The position numbers were made by a program, and so were the translations under genes. 64,000 nucleotides of DNA from CAZJYI01 sp964550025 (lineage in GTDB: Bacteria; Verrucomicrobiota; Kiritimatiellia; UBA8416; CAYOBW01): contig CAZJYI010000050.1 of the NCBI GenBank assembly GCA_964550025.1, forward strand, positions 1-64,000, in the 5' to 3' direction. The notes under the pieces are model-generated. The model was not told the DNA's origin. It saw nothing but the letters and a program-made list of their open reading frames with translations, and ran no database searches. This document shows positions 7,647-16,582 of this stretch, piece after piece (the stretch's first letter is position 1; every line of letters begins with the position of its first letter).

Positions 7647-9527
7647 ATGTCTCTGATTGAACGTCTGCTCAACAAAAGCCAGGGAGACAACAAGAAACAG
7701 GAATCGCCCGAAGACAGCGCCTCCACACCGGCGGACGTTCAGCCGGCAGAGACCGCTCCGTCGGAACCGCTGCCCGAATACGGCGCGGATGATACCGACT
7801 ACCAGGAAATGCTGCGCGAGATGGAAGCCATCCAGGGCATCATCGGAGACGGCGCCGAAACGGAGGAAGCAACCGGGGACGAGGTGCAGATCGAGTTGAC
7901 GCTCACCGAGGCGCTCGACATGCTCCCGGCATCCTGCCGCAGCGGCAATACACCCGGCGTGAATCTCGCCGAGACCATCAAGGTCTCCGTCGTCAGCCCC
8001 TACGAGCAGCTTGCCACCGGCAGGGTCGCGGTGGACCTTTTTGCGATCGTCAAGAACCTGCCCCCGGAACTCCTTTCAGCCGAAGTCGACCAGCACTTCG
8101 GCGATCGCGTGCCCGTCCCGCTGCCCAAGGTGGTGGCGGCCGTATCGCAGGATGAGCTCGAACGGCGCACGGTTAAAGAGGAGCGCGAACCGGACATCTA
8201 CGCCATGCCCGACGTGTTCGATCCATCGTCGGCCGCCGCACAGGCCCCGACCGGGGAAGCAGCGCCCGCCGCCGCGCCGGAGCCCCCTCCCACACCAGTC
8301 ACGGAACCCGAGACCGGGAGCGCAGTGCCGGTCGCCGCCGAACCGGAGCCAGTCATCGCCGAACCCGCGGAGATTCGGGCCGGAACGGAGCCGGTTCCTG
8401 CCCGTGAAGAACCGGTTGCCGCCGCCACGCCGCCGGTCGGGATGGGCGAGCCCGAAACCAAGGAGCCGCTTGCACCGTTGGTGCCCGAGAGCGTCGCGGA
8501 AGAGACAGCGGAGCCCCGTGAAGCCCCGCAGCAACCGGTCATCCGGCCCAGGGAGGCCGTTGAAGCGCCAGTCGTGGAAGCCGTCGCCCCGGAGCCGGCC
8601 GAACCGGTCGCGGTCCCCGTGGCCGAGGACGCCGCACCCGCGCCGGTGGAGGCCCCGGTGGCTGAAGAGGCGGCTCCGACGCCGGCCGAGACCGCACCGG
8701 CGCCTGAGCCGACCCCCATCCCGGAACCGGAAGCACAAGTCTCCGAGCCTCCGCTGCCCCGGGCCGAGCGCCTGATTCGCACAACGACCCCCGAGGCGCC
8801 TGAACCGGCGCCCGAACCGGCCCCCGCGGCAGTGGCGCCTGAGCCCGTCCCCGCGGCACCGGCGCCTGAGCCGGCCCCGGCGGCAGCGGCCGCAACCAGA
8901 GCCCGGCCGCTCATGATCGGCAACGTCGACATCAACAACGCGTCGGAGGACGAATTGCTTGTCGGGCTGAAAGGCATGACCCGGGTCATCGCCGCGCGGA
9001 TCGTCAAGCATCGCCCCTACGACACACCGTTCCACCTGGGGCGCGTGCCGGGAATCGGAAAGAAGCTCTTCCGGTCGTTCACGGGGCTCCACCTCCCCGG
9101 CCGCAGCCTTGACCTGGACGCCATCGATAACGTGCTGACGAACCCTGACGGAACGCTGCCGACGTTCGAAGTCGTGGCCCAGCGGGTCGCCGATCTTTCG
9201 GGGGTGACTGGCTGTATCCTGAGTCACACGGACGGCTACCTTCTGGCCGCTGCCTGGAACAGGGGCAAGGTGCAGACGATCGGCGCCATCGCCCCGCAGA
9301 TTTTCAAGCACGTCGGCAAGTACTTCGATCTGCTCCAGATGTCGGCCCCGGACTCGATCATGCTGTACGTGGATCCGCGTCCTGTCTTCATTACGCGCCA
9401 GGGGGACGTGTTCATGATCGTCGTCATGCCGCGAACGCGGGCAACGGGAAGGCGCCTGCAGTTCTTCGAGGCGCTGGCAGCGGAACTGGTACGCCGATGG
9501 AGAAGAAGGCCGGCGGGCGCGAGCTAG
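7647..9527 (+). CDS. Helix-hairpin-helix / roadblock multidomain protein
   Basis: The 626-residue product starts at the ATG after AGAGGAAT. An acidic N-terminal tail leads to a folded region at about 75-195 (ELTLTEALDMLPASC onward) that I do not recognise. About 220 residues rich in Pro, Ala and Glu (APEPAPEP type) form a flexible linker. A ComEA-like helix-hairpin-helix pair follows at about 425-490 (VDINNASEDELLVGLKGM, then GRVPGIGKKLF). A roadblock/LC7 domain lies at about 505-615 (VSGVTG-like GVTGCILSHTDGYLLAAA). Roadblock domains partner MglA-type GTPases, one of which is encoded divergently. Its stop overlaps the stop of the convergent MshEN-like gene in the sequence CTAG. A sigma-54 promoter match precedes it. 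It may act as a scaffold linking GTPase polarity cues to the pilus. Confidence 0.8.
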   Translation: MSLIERLLNKSQGDNKKQESPEDSASTPADVQPAETAPSEPLPEYGADDTDYQEMLREMEAIQGIIGDGAETEEATGDEVQIELTLTEALDMLPASCRSGNTPGVNLAETIKVSVVSPYEQLATGRVAVDLFAIVKNLPPELLSAEVDQHFGDRVPVPLPKVVAAVSQDELERRTVKEEREPDIYAMPDVFDPSSAAAQAPTGEAAPAAAPEPPPTPVTEPETGSAVPVAAEPEPVIAEPAEIRAGTEPVPAREEPVAAATPPVGMGEPETKEPLAPLVPESVAEETAEPREAPQQPVIRPREAVEAPVVEAVAPEPAEPVAVPVAEDAAPAPVEAPVAEEAAPTPAETAPAPEPTPIPEPEAQVSEPPLPRAERLIRTTTPEAPEPAPEPAPAAVAPEPVPAAPAPEPAPAAAAATRARPLMIGNVDINNASEDELLVGLKGMTRVIAARIVKHRPYDTPFHLGRVPGIGKKLFRSFTGLHLPGRSLDLDAIDNVLTNPDGTLPTFEVVAQRVADLSGVTGCILSHTDGYLLAAAWNRGKVQTIGAIAPQIFKHVGKYFDLLQMSAPDSIMLYVDPRPVFITRQGDVFMIVVMPRTRATGRRLQFFEALAAELVRRWRRRPAGAS

Positions 9528-10420
9528 TCGCCGGCCTTGACCTTGCCGGCCTGAACGTCCGAGAGCCGGGTCAGGGCCTCATCGAACTCCGCCGGAAGGG
9601 AGAGATAGAAGTGACAGGGTCTGCCGACGAGCGTTTCGACATCGGTGCGGAGTTGCTCATCGTAGGGATTGAGGACGACGACAAGCGCATGACTGCCGAC
9701 CACCTCAAAGACCAGTGCTCCCCGTCGGAGCATGAAGTCCACCGGCAGAACAAATTCGGATGCGGCCTGCACATTGAAGCAGGAAAGCGAAACGATGGGC
9801 GTGCCGCATTCGTCGGCCGCCCGGGCCAGAATGCGTTCCAACCCGCGGTGGCCGCGGGCCTCGAGCACGTGCAACACGGAAACCGTATTCACGCCTTCCG
9901 ACACGCTCATCTCGGTAAGGTCCTGGACAATACCGGAGTATTCCTCCTGCGTGAGGTCGCCGGCCTCCATCATGTTCCATGCGAAGGCCAATTCCGCGGA
10001 CATGTTGAAAGCCGACAAACGCTCGTGGGCAAGAGGGGCACGCGACGTCTCCGGGGGCGGCGCCACTTGCGACGGGACCGGCGCCTCAGACGGCTGGGGC
10101 TCCACGACCGGCGCCGCCTGTACGACGCCCCCGCCGCCACGTTCGATGGCCGCCATCAGTTCCATGGCCCGCGCGTCATTCGAGTAGGCAGGGGTATTGG
10201 CCAGCAATTCGCGCGCCTGACCGAAATCCCCTTCATCCACCATCGTCTGCCCGAGACGGAAGAGGTAGTCGGCAGCTCTCGCGGTGTCACCCACCTCGTC
10301 ATACGCGTGGAAGATTGCATCCATCGAGGCGCGGTCGTTCGGGATGGCCTGCAGAATCTGCTCGAAAGCCGCAATCGCACCATGCACCTCGGCGTGGGTC
10401 TCGCCCGTGTTGCCATGCAT
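9524..10420 (-). CDS. Stand-alone TPR and MshEN/GspE-N-like protein
   Basis: The product has 298 residues. The N-terminal third has TPR-like helices (FEQILQAIPNDRASMDAIFHAYDEVGDTARAADYLFRLGQ). A proline-rich linker follows, and the last 120 residues resemble the N-terminal (MshEN/T2SSE_N) domain of PilB/GspE ATPases: helical SVLHVLEARG, then IVSLSCFNVQ, then a strand-rich end with LVVVLNPYDEQLRTDVETL. MshEN domains can bind cyclic di-GMP; the canonical RLG-type motifs are not clearly present, so binding is unproven. The ATG at 10418-10420 has no obvious ribosome binding site, and GTG five codons upstream is an alternative. It is divergent from the PilB/GspE gene and convergent with the HhH-roadblock gene. 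Confidence 0.65.
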   Translation of the reverse strand: MHGNTGETHAEVHGAIAAFEQILQAIPNDRASMDAIFHAYDEVGDTARAADYLFRLGQTMVDEGDFGQARELLANTPAYSNDARAMELMAAIERGGGGVVQAAPVVEPQPSEAPVPSQVAPPPETSRAPLAHERLSAFNMSAELAFAWNMMEAGDLTQEEYSGIVQDLTEMSVSEGVNTVSVLHVLEARGHRGLERILARAADECGTPIVSLSCFNVQAASEFVLPVDFMLRRGALVFEVVGSHALVVVLNPYDEQLRTDVETLVGRPCHFYLSLPAEFDEALTRLSDVQAGKVKAGD

Positions 10421-10577
10421 CGGTTGATCAGTCACGATATTGCTCACGCAGCGGTGTCGACCCGCCGCTCCCTCGTATTGTGGTTTCAAACCAATCGTGC
10501 GAAGAGACTTAGCATGGTAGAAGCGATCAAGACAAGCGAGGAATTCGCGGGGCGTGCCCCCCGGAGGTAGAAGAACC

Positions 10578-12287
10578 ATGGCAGCCAAGTCGTACACAGG
10601 CAGAATAACGGACATTCTGCTCAGGAACCACTCCCTGGAGTCGTCCGCACTGGCCCCGGTCCAGGAAGAGGCCGAGGAAACAGGGGCAAGCCTTCTGAAA
10701 CTGCTGGTCGAGAAACGCGTGGTCGACGCCCAGGCAATGGCCCTGGCGCTCTCAGAATACCTCAAGATGCCCCCGATCACCCTGCTGCACTTCACACCCA
10801 GCCAGCAGTTGCTCGACGCGCTGCCGCTGGACGTCATGGCCAGACGCGTCGTCGTGCCGGTTGCCTGCACGGGAAGCACGCTCACCGTGGCACTGGGCGA
10901 CCCCTTCGACCTGATGGCCATCGACGAGCTCGGGACCCTGACGGGACTCAGCATCACCCCACTGGTAGCCGCCGAGAACGAGGTCGAAGCCGTGTTGGCC
11001 CGCATCAGCCAGGCATCGTCGGAGTCCCTTGACATGGAAGAGCTGATGCGCGACGAAAGCGACGTCGAGGTCGTGGAGGACGGCGGCGATGAGATCAGCC
11101 TGGACGAGATGCTGGAGAGCGCCGAGGGCGCGCCGGTCATCCGCATGGTCAACATGATGCTGGTGGAGGCGCTGCGCACGGGCGCCAGCGACATCCACAT
11201 CGAGCCGATGGAGAGAGCTGTCCGGCTCCGCTACCGTATCGACGGTTCACTGGTAGAACGCCCGGGGCCGCCGAAGAATCTCCAGGCCGCCGTGGTGTCG
11301 CGCATCAAGATCATGGCTGACCTGGACATTGCCGAACGGCGCGTTCCGCAGGACGGGCGCTTCAACATCAAGGCCCTGGGCAAGACGATCGACCTGCGCG
11401 TGAGTTGCCTGCCGACCGTCCACGGCGAAAAAGTCGTGATGCGTACACTGGACAAGAGCTCCCTCGCGCCGAGCCTGTCTGCGCTGGGTCTCGACGCGGT
11501 TTCGGAAAGGGCCATGGCCTACGCCATCACCCAACCGCACGGCATCATCCTCGTCACGGGCCCTACCGGCAGCGGCAAGACAACAACGCTGTACTCCTGC
11601 CTGCAGGACCTCAACCAGCCGGACGTCAATATCATCACCTGTGAGGACCCCGTGGAGTACCAGCTTGAGGGCATCAACCAGGTACAGATCCACTCCGAGA
11701 TCGGATTGACGTTTGCCTCGTCCCTGCGTTCTATCCTTCGTCAGGACCCGGACATCGTGCTGGTCGGCGAGATCCGCGACGGCGAAACGGCCGAGATCGC
11801 CGTCAAAGCCGCGTTGACGGGGCACCTCGTCCTCAGCACGCTGCACACGAACGACGCTCCCGGCGCGATATCGCGCCTGATCGATATGGGCATCGAGCCC
11901 TTCATGCTCGGTTCCTCGCTGATCCTGGCCCAGGCGCAGCGCCTCTACCGCAGACTGTGCACGGCCTGCAAGCGCCCGGCCACCATCGAGCAGGACGTCC
12001 TGGAGATCAACCGCATTGATCCGGCCCTGTTCAAAGACGTAACCATCTTCGAGGCGGTGGGCTGTCCACGCTGCTCGCGCGGATTCAAGGGGCGCGGTGC
12101 CGTCATGGAAGTGCTGAGCATCAACGAGGAGTTGCGTAACGCTATCCTGCGGGGCGTCCCGACACCGGAGATCCGGGAGCTTGGAAGAAAGAACGGCATG
12201 GTAACATTGAAAGAGGCCGGGTTGACGCGGGTCAGGGAAGGCATCACCAGCCTTGAAGCCGCGCTCGAGGTCACCGGCGGCGAGTAA
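10578..12287 (+). CDS. Type IV pilus assembly / type II secretion ATPase (PilB/GspE family)
   Basis: A 569-residue hexameric ATPase that powers pilus or pseudopilus assembly at the inner membrane. An MshEN-type N-terminal domain (about 1-150) is followed by an N2 domain (SDIHIEPME, RYRIDGSL). The Walker A motif GPTGSGKT is at residues 328-335, the Asp box is ITCEDPVEYQLEGINQVQ, and Walker B is DIVLVGEIRDGETAEIA. The His box is STLHTNDAPGAISRL. A C-terminal zinc module has CTAC and CPRC pairs. The start follows GGAGG at 10563. The GspF/PilC gene begins 18 bases downstream. The length and all motifs are intact. The sequence cannot decide between PilB and GspE, but the pilin and PilMNOP genes nearby favour a pilus-like machine. 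Confidence 0.93.
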   Translation: MAAKSYTGRITDILLRNHSLESSALAPVQEEAEETGASLLKLLVEKRVVDAQAMALALSEYLKMPPITLLHFTPSQQLLDALPLDVMARRVVVPVACTGSTLTVALGDPFDLMAIDELGTLTGLSITPLVAAENEVEAVLARISQASSESLDMEELMRDESDVEVVEDGGDEISLDEMLESAEGAPVIRMVNMMLVEALRTGASDIHIEPMERAVRLRYRIDGSLVERPGPPKNLQAAVVSRIKIMADLDIAERRVPQDGRFNIKALGKTIDLRVSCLPTVHGEKVVMRTLDKSSLAPSLSALGLDAVSERAMAYAITQPHGIILVTGPTGSGKTTTLYSCLQDLNQPDVNIITCEDPVEYQLEGINQVQIHSEIGLTFASSLRSILRQDPDIVLVGEIRDGETAEIAVKAALTGHLVLSTLHTNDAPGAISRLIDMGIEPFMLGSSLILAQAQRLYRRLCTACKRPATIEQDVLEINRIDPALFKDVTIFEAVGCPRCSRGFKGRGAVMEVLSINEELRNAILRGVPTPEIRELGRKNGMVTLKEAGLTRVREGITSLEAALEVTGGE

Positions 12288-12305
12288 GCTTGGAGGGTCA
12301 TACAG

Positions 12306-13481
12306 ATGAGTCCAGCACAGAGTGTCCGTGTCGCGGGCGCGGACCAGAGGCGCACCCAGTTCGCAGCACGTCAGAACGCCCGCGGTAAGACGGCGGCCGG
12401 CCCCGGTTCGAGGAAGAAGAAGAGGATTCCGGGCAGCAAGAAGATCGTCAACCAGCTTCTCCCGCCTTTCTCTCGCCAATTGGCAGCCATGCTCTCGGCC
12501 GGCATGCCCATCGTGGCGGCGCTGGAAGCCCTGGAAGAGCAGACGGACAACCCGAACTTCAAGCGGATCATCGCGCATGTCCGCCTCAGTATTGAGAATG
12601 GCGCCGCCCTCTCGGAAGCGCTCCGGCAATTCCCCGCCGTCTACGACAACCTCTACTGCAACATGGTGGCCGGCGGCGAGAAGGGCGGTCAACTGCCCGA
12701 AACCATCGCACGCCTTGCGGGATTCCTGGAAGCCAGCGCCAAGTTGCGCCGCAAGGTCAAGTCCGCTCTCATGTATCCCACGATCGTGCTCTGCCTGGCC
12801 CTGGCGATCGCCGCGGCCATGATTATCTTCATCGTGCCCGTGTTCGGGACGATGTTTGCCGATTTCGGGGCCGAGCTTCCCAAGGCAACGCGGGGACTGA
12901 TGGCCACGAGCGCGTTCCTCAAGAGCAACGGTGTTTTCGTTTTCCTTGCAGTATGTGCGGCCGTCTTCGGTTTCAAGAAGTGGAAGAACACGGAATCGGG
13001 AGCGTATCGTTTCGACGGCTTCCTGCTGCACCTGCCCGTCTTCGGTGAGCTCAACCGCAAGGTGATTGCCGCCCGTTTCGGGCGCACGCTGGGCCAGATG
13101 ATCCGTAGCGGCGTGCCCATCCTGAATGCGCTCGAAATCGTAGCCGGCGCCACGGGCAACAAGGTGGCCGGGAAGATCGTCTTCACGGCGCGGGAGGCCG
13201 TCGAGAAGGGAGAGCCCCTCTCCAGCGCCATGCTCACCCAAACCGTCTTCCCGATCATGCTGGTGCGCATGCTGCAGGCGGGCGAGAAGACCGGCAAGAT
13301 CGACGAGATGATGGACAACATCGCCACTTTCTACGACGACGAAGTGGAAACCATGTTGTCCGGTCTGACGGCCCTGCTCGAGCCCCTCCTCATGGTGTTC
13401 CTGGGCGTCCTTATCGGCGGTATCGTCCTCTGCATGTTCCTGCCGATCTTCAAGATGGCTGAGATCGTCAGTGCGGCGTAG
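12306..13481 (+). CDS. Inner-membrane platform protein (PilC/GspF family)
   Basis: The 391-residue product has a basic, Gly/Arg/Lys-rich N-terminus and two T2SSF repeats. The first begins FSRQLAAMLSAGMPIVAALE and the second begins ARFGRTLGQMIRSGVPILNA. Membrane segments are at about 160-185, 205-225 and 355-385. PilC/GspF anchors the assembly ATPase and helps insert pilin subunits into the growing fibre. The first repeat has GGEKGGQLPE and the second AGEKTGKIDE, the usual family signature. GGAGGG precedes the ATG, and the gene is 18 bases after the ATPase gene, so they are one operon. Confidence 0.92.
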   Translation: MSPAQSVRVAGADQRRTQFAARQNARGKTAAGPGSRKKKRIPGSKKIVNQLLPPFSRQLAAMLSAGMPIVAALEALEEQTDNPNFKRIIAHVRLSIENGAALSEALRQFPAVYDNLYCNMVAGGEKGGQLPETIARLAGFLEASAKLRRKVKSALMYPTIVLCLALAIAAAMIIFIVPVFGTMFADFGAELPKATRGLMATSAFLKSNGVFVFLAVCAAVFGFKKWKNTESGAYRFDGFLLHLPVFGELNRKVIAARFGRTLGQMIRSGVPILNALEIVAGATGNKVAGKIVFTAREAVEKGEPLSSAMLTQTVFPIMLVRMLQAGEKTGKIDEMMDNIATFYDDEVETMLSGLTALLEPLLMVFLGVLIGGIVLCMFLPIFKMAEIVSAA

Positions 13482-14019
13482 GGAGCCTTTCGCCCTTCGA
13501 GCGTACCGGGTTGCCAAGCGCCGATACGGTACACAGCTCCCACGGCGGTGCGGTTCTCTGTCTCAACACGCACAGCGTCAACATATTGCACAGTATGGCA
13601 CCGCAGAGGGCATGTGTCGTGTTCTCGGACGCACAATGCGCGTTCCTCGGACGGGTTGACGACAACGGCGATCCGCCGCGGCGGAGTCGACGAGGGCGAG
13701 AATCCCGGACGCGTCCACCGTTGTCGCGTGCCAGGCCGTAGCGCCCGGCGCCAAGGTTCGTCGCCGTTATCGTCGACCGATGCGAGCGAGGCGCGCTTGA
13801 GGTGCGGCTAGTCACTGTGTCGCAACGCGCTACGAAGAACGCACACCTGTGACCGGTCACCCAGCGCTTTGTATTAATCCTTTACAAATCCACTGGTCTT
13901 TTGTAGACTTCCGTTCTGTTCTTTTTTTAGGAAATAAGAATTGCAAACAAGACTATCGCTCTCCAGAATACGGGCACTGTTGGTGCATTTTTTAGAAACT
14001 GGGGGGAACAGGTGCGACC
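13482..14019. other. Long intergenic region with an imperfect inverted repeat
   Basis: There is no convincing gene in these 538 bases. Segments 13655-13675 and 13757-13777 are imperfectly inverted copies of a CGTCGCCGTT-type sequence. A related sequence occurs in the minus-strand PilP-like gene near 58996-59016. The last 150 bases are AT-richer (TTTGTATTAATCCTTTACAA) and likely hold the promoter of the response regulator. GGGGGAA at 14003-14009 is its ribosome binding site. Confidence 0.5.
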
Positions 14020-15399
14020 ATGCCACGTCTGATCATTGTCGATGATGAACCCAGTACGCTGAGCGTGCTGACAACACTGCTGAAAGCCGAGGGATACGAG
14101 GTCACTTCCGCGCTGGGCGGCGAACAGGCGCGCGACCTGTTGCGCGACGAGGAATTCGACCTGATGCTGTGCGACATACGAATGAGCCCCATCAACGGGA
14201 TGGAGCTCCTGAAGATCGCTCACGACCAATACCCCGGCATGTCGGTAATCATGCTGACGGCCTACGGCTCGGTGAAGACCGCCATCGAGGCGCTCCGGCT
14301 GGGTGCGTTCGACTATGTCACCAAGCCCTTCAAGGTGGACGAGCTCATCTACACGATCCAGCGGGCGATCGAATACAACCGTGCCATCACCGAAAATGCC
14401 GACCTCAAAGCCCAGCTCGGAACACGTTACCGCCTTGAGAGTATCGTGGCGGAAAGCGAATCCATGAAGAACGTGTGCGAGATGGTCAAGAAGGTGGCCC
14501 CCACTGACGCCACGGTTCTGATTTCGGGTGAAAGCGGCACAGGCAAGGAAGTGGTAGCCAAGGCGATACACGCCTGCAGCCGACGCCAGGACAGGAGTTT
14601 CCTGCCCGTCAATTGCGCCGCCCTCCCGGAGCCCCTGCTCGAATCGGAGATGTTTGGCCATGTGAAGGGCGCGTTCACCGGGGCTTCGCAGAACAAAGAA
14701 GGTCTGTTCGAGGCCGCCAGCGGCGGCACGATCCTGCTCGACGAGATCGGTTCGATGCCGCTCAGCATCCAGAGCAAGCTCCTCCGCGTCCTCCAGGAAC
14801 GCGAAGTCCGCCGCGTGGGAAGCAACGAGACGCGCCCGATAGACGCGCGTGTACTCGCCGCCACCAACGAGCCGCTGAAGGAGCTCATGGAAAAGGGCAC
14901 GTTCCGCGAGGACCTGTTCTACCGGCTGAGCGTCATCTCCATCGAGCTCGAACCGCTCAGGAAGCGCCGCGAGGACATTCTGCCCATCGCCTACCACATT
15001 CTGCGCAAGGAGACACCGGACGGCGCACCGCCGCCCGCCCTTGAACCGGAGGTGTGCGCCATCCTCGAGGCCTACCCCTGGCCGGGTAATGTCCGCGAGC
15101 TCGAGAACGCGGTCAAGCATGCCATCACGTTTGCCAGCGGCAACCGTATCGGCAAGGAGGACCTCCCGCCCAAGATTGCTGCAACGCCGGTCGACTCCGG
15201 ACAGGACGCCGCCGCTGCTACCTCGGGCGACGGCGACAGGGGCAAATCCCTCAAGGCGTTTCTGCGTGCCAAAGAGCAGGAATACCTGCTGCAGGTATTG
15301 AAATCAAAGGGTGGCAATAAGGAAGAAGCCGCCAAGGCCCTGAAAATCAGCCTCGCCACCCTCTATCGCAAACTTCCCCCCGATATGACGGCCGACTGA
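14020..15399 (+). CDS. Sigma-54-dependent response regulator (NtrC family, PilR-like)
   Basis: This 459-residue protein is a complete NtrC-type activator. The receiver domain (1-115) has the acidic pair DD at 8-9, phosphoacceptor Asp52 and the lysine of TKPFKV. The AAA+ domain (about 140-375) has Walker A GESGTGKE and the sigma-54 contact loop GAFTGA, followed by GGTILLDEIG. The C-terminus is a Fis-type helix-turn-helix (GGNKEEAAKALKISLATLYRKL). Such proteins activate sigma-54 RNA polymerase, and PilR does this at pilin promoters. A sigma-54 site lies before the pilin gene 330 bases downstream, and another before the HhH-roadblock gene. No cognate histidine kinase is in the window. Confidence 0.92.
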   Translation: MPRLIIVDDEPSTLSVLTTLLKAEGYEVTSALGGEQARDLLRDEEFDLMLCDIRMSPINGMELLKIAHDQYPGMSVIMLTAYGSVKTAIEALRLGAFDYVTKPFKVDELIYTIQRAIEYNRAITENADLKAQLGTRYRLESIVAESESMKNVCEMVKKVAPTDATVLISGESGTGKEVVAKAIHACSRRQDRSFLPVNCAALPEPLLESEMFGHVKGAFTGASQNKEGLFEAASGGTILLDEIGSMPLSIQSKLLRVLQEREVRRVGSNETRPIDARVLAATNEPLKELMEKGTFREDLFYRLSVISIELEPLRKRREDILPIAYHILRKETPDGAPPPALEPEVCAILEAYPWPGNVRELENAVKHAITFASGNRIGKEDLPPKIAATPVDSGQDAAAATSGDGDRGKSLKAFLRAKEQEYLLQVLKSKGGNKEEAAKALKISLATLYRKLPPDMTAD

Positions 15400-15462
15400 T
15401 CTTGTACCCCTGATAGTCATCCAGTCCCCTGCCTGCCCGAGGCAGCCCGTGGCCGCGGCCGA

Positions 15463-15523
15463 AGTGATCAGTCATCAGTGATCAGTCCCCCGCTAATTGC
15501 CGTCCACTGGTCACTGACGACTC
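15463..15523. repeat. Dispersed GATCAGT-type repeat
   Basis: GTGATCAGTCATCAGTGATCAG is followed by CCACTGGTCACTGACGACTC. It belongs to the same family as the tract at 6526 and lies in the 407-base gap between the response regulator and pilin genes. The rest of that gap holds only the pilin promoter region. Confidence 0.75.
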
Positions 15524-15729
15524 ACCTTCGTTTCCAGATACATCCGGATCTGGGCGCCTTCAGCAGAACAGAGAACGCTTTCGCAATACTGCAACGCTTC
15601 TAAGAATTGCGATTATGAGATTCGGCCGCGGGACGAAAACTCGCGTTTCTGTGTCCAAAACGGGGCCATTCTGGCGAAATCCGCGAAAATGAGATGACTT
15701 TCTCAGGAATAAGGCACACCGCGCACCTG

Positions 15730-15746
15730 TTGGCATGGGCACTGCT
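15730..15746 (+). promoter_or_regulatory. Sigma-54 (-24/-12) promoter of the pilin gene
   Basis: TTGGCATGGGCACTGCT has GG and GC exactly 10 bases apart and only two mismatches to TTGGCACR-N4-TTGCW. It lies 61 bases before the pilin start. The NtrC-type activator gene is immediately upstream. GAGAAGGAG at 15792-15800 is the ribosome binding site. Confidence 0.75.
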
Positions 15747-15806
15747 TATTAACACATCGGTTTTTGTAACGGCCAGTCGCAGGCCACCAAAGAGAAGGAG
15801 AATGCG

Positions 15807-16172
15807 ATGAGGAAGAGGAAGCAAGGTTTCACACTGGTGGAGATCATGATCGTTGTGGCGATCATCGGTCTGTTGGCCGCAATCGCAATCCCGTCCCTGG
15901 TCAAGGCCAGGACGGAAACACAGAAGAAGCTGTGCATAAACAACCTTCGCCTGATCGAAGACGCGGTCGACGAAGTGATGTCCGCCAGCAACTTCGTGAA
16001 CACGACCAGCGTGACCGTGGCCATGGTCAACGAGTACCTCAAGTCCGAGGATATCGACGACATGAACTGGCCGAACGGCGTGGACGCCCCGGACAACGGT
16101 GATATCCAGGCCAGCGGGACGAACGCGCTCTCGGTGACGTTCAACGGACAGACGCTCACAACCGGTCGGTAG
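15807..16172 (+). CDS. Major type IV pilin / GspG-like major pseudopilin
   Basis: The 121-residue prepilin has the leader MRKRKQG, prepilin peptidase cleavage before Phe8, and mature residues FTLVE with Glu5. The hydrophobic helix IMIVVAIIGLLAAIAIPSLV follows. The globular part is short (about 90 residues) and lacks a C-terminal disulfide pair. It has a single Cys in KKLCINNLRLIEDAV, a pattern common in PVC pseudopilins. It is likely the main fibre subunit of block B. A sigma-54 promoter precedes it and a strong terminator follows, so it is probably transcribed alone at a high level. Pilin and GspG-type pseudopilin cannot be told apart by sequence alone. Confidence 0.9.
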   Translation: MRKRKQGFTLVEIMIVVAIIGLLAAIAIPSLVKARTETQKKLCINNLRLIEDAVDEVMSASNFVNTTSVTVAMVNEYLKSEDIDDMNWPNGVDAPDNGDIQASGTNALSVTFNGQTLTTGR

Positions 16173-16198
16173 AGGCCGACACACGAGTGGTTGACACG

Positions 16199-16236
16199 CG
16201 AGCCCCGGTGCAAGAAACCGGGGCTCGTCCTTTTTT
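16199..16236 (+). terminator. Rho-independent terminator after the pilin gene
   Basis: An 11-bp perfect stem (CGAGCCCCGGT with ACCGGGGCTCG) and a 7-base loop are followed by TCCTTTTTT. Confidence 0.9.
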
Positions 16237-16582
16237 GCTCCCGCCCCGCCCGGCACAGGGCTCGCCGCATGCTCCATCCCCACCAGCCTGGATTGAGGCT
16301 CCGCACGGAATACACGGGCATGGAAACTGCTCGTGAGGTAGTGCAGTGAGTACGGCCATTCTACCTTCTCTACCCGGCAAGGCGAAAGCCGCCGAAACGG
16401 CGAGCGCGCCACCCGTTGTCCGCACACGGGGCGCCGTGGCTCTTCTTCGGACACCTGCCCGCGCGGAAAGGGCCGTCAAAACAGTGTACACCACGGAGGC
16501 TCCCATGCGCCCCAAACGTGGAAAAAAGGGCGCGGTAGGGCTTGAACAATGCCGTGGGCATTGGTAACGTCTGGCCAATTGT
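16237..16582. other. Intergenic region before the PilMNOP operon
   Basis: These 346 bases hold no recognisable gene or motif. They presumably contain the promoter and leader of the pilM-like gene at 16583, but no clear -35/-10 or -24/-12 pair was found. Confidence 0.4.

Noticed and set aside
11247..13517. A 756-codon minus-strand open frame
   Set aside because: It is antisense to pilB and pilC, with His/Arg/Asp-rich composition typical of a codon shadow.
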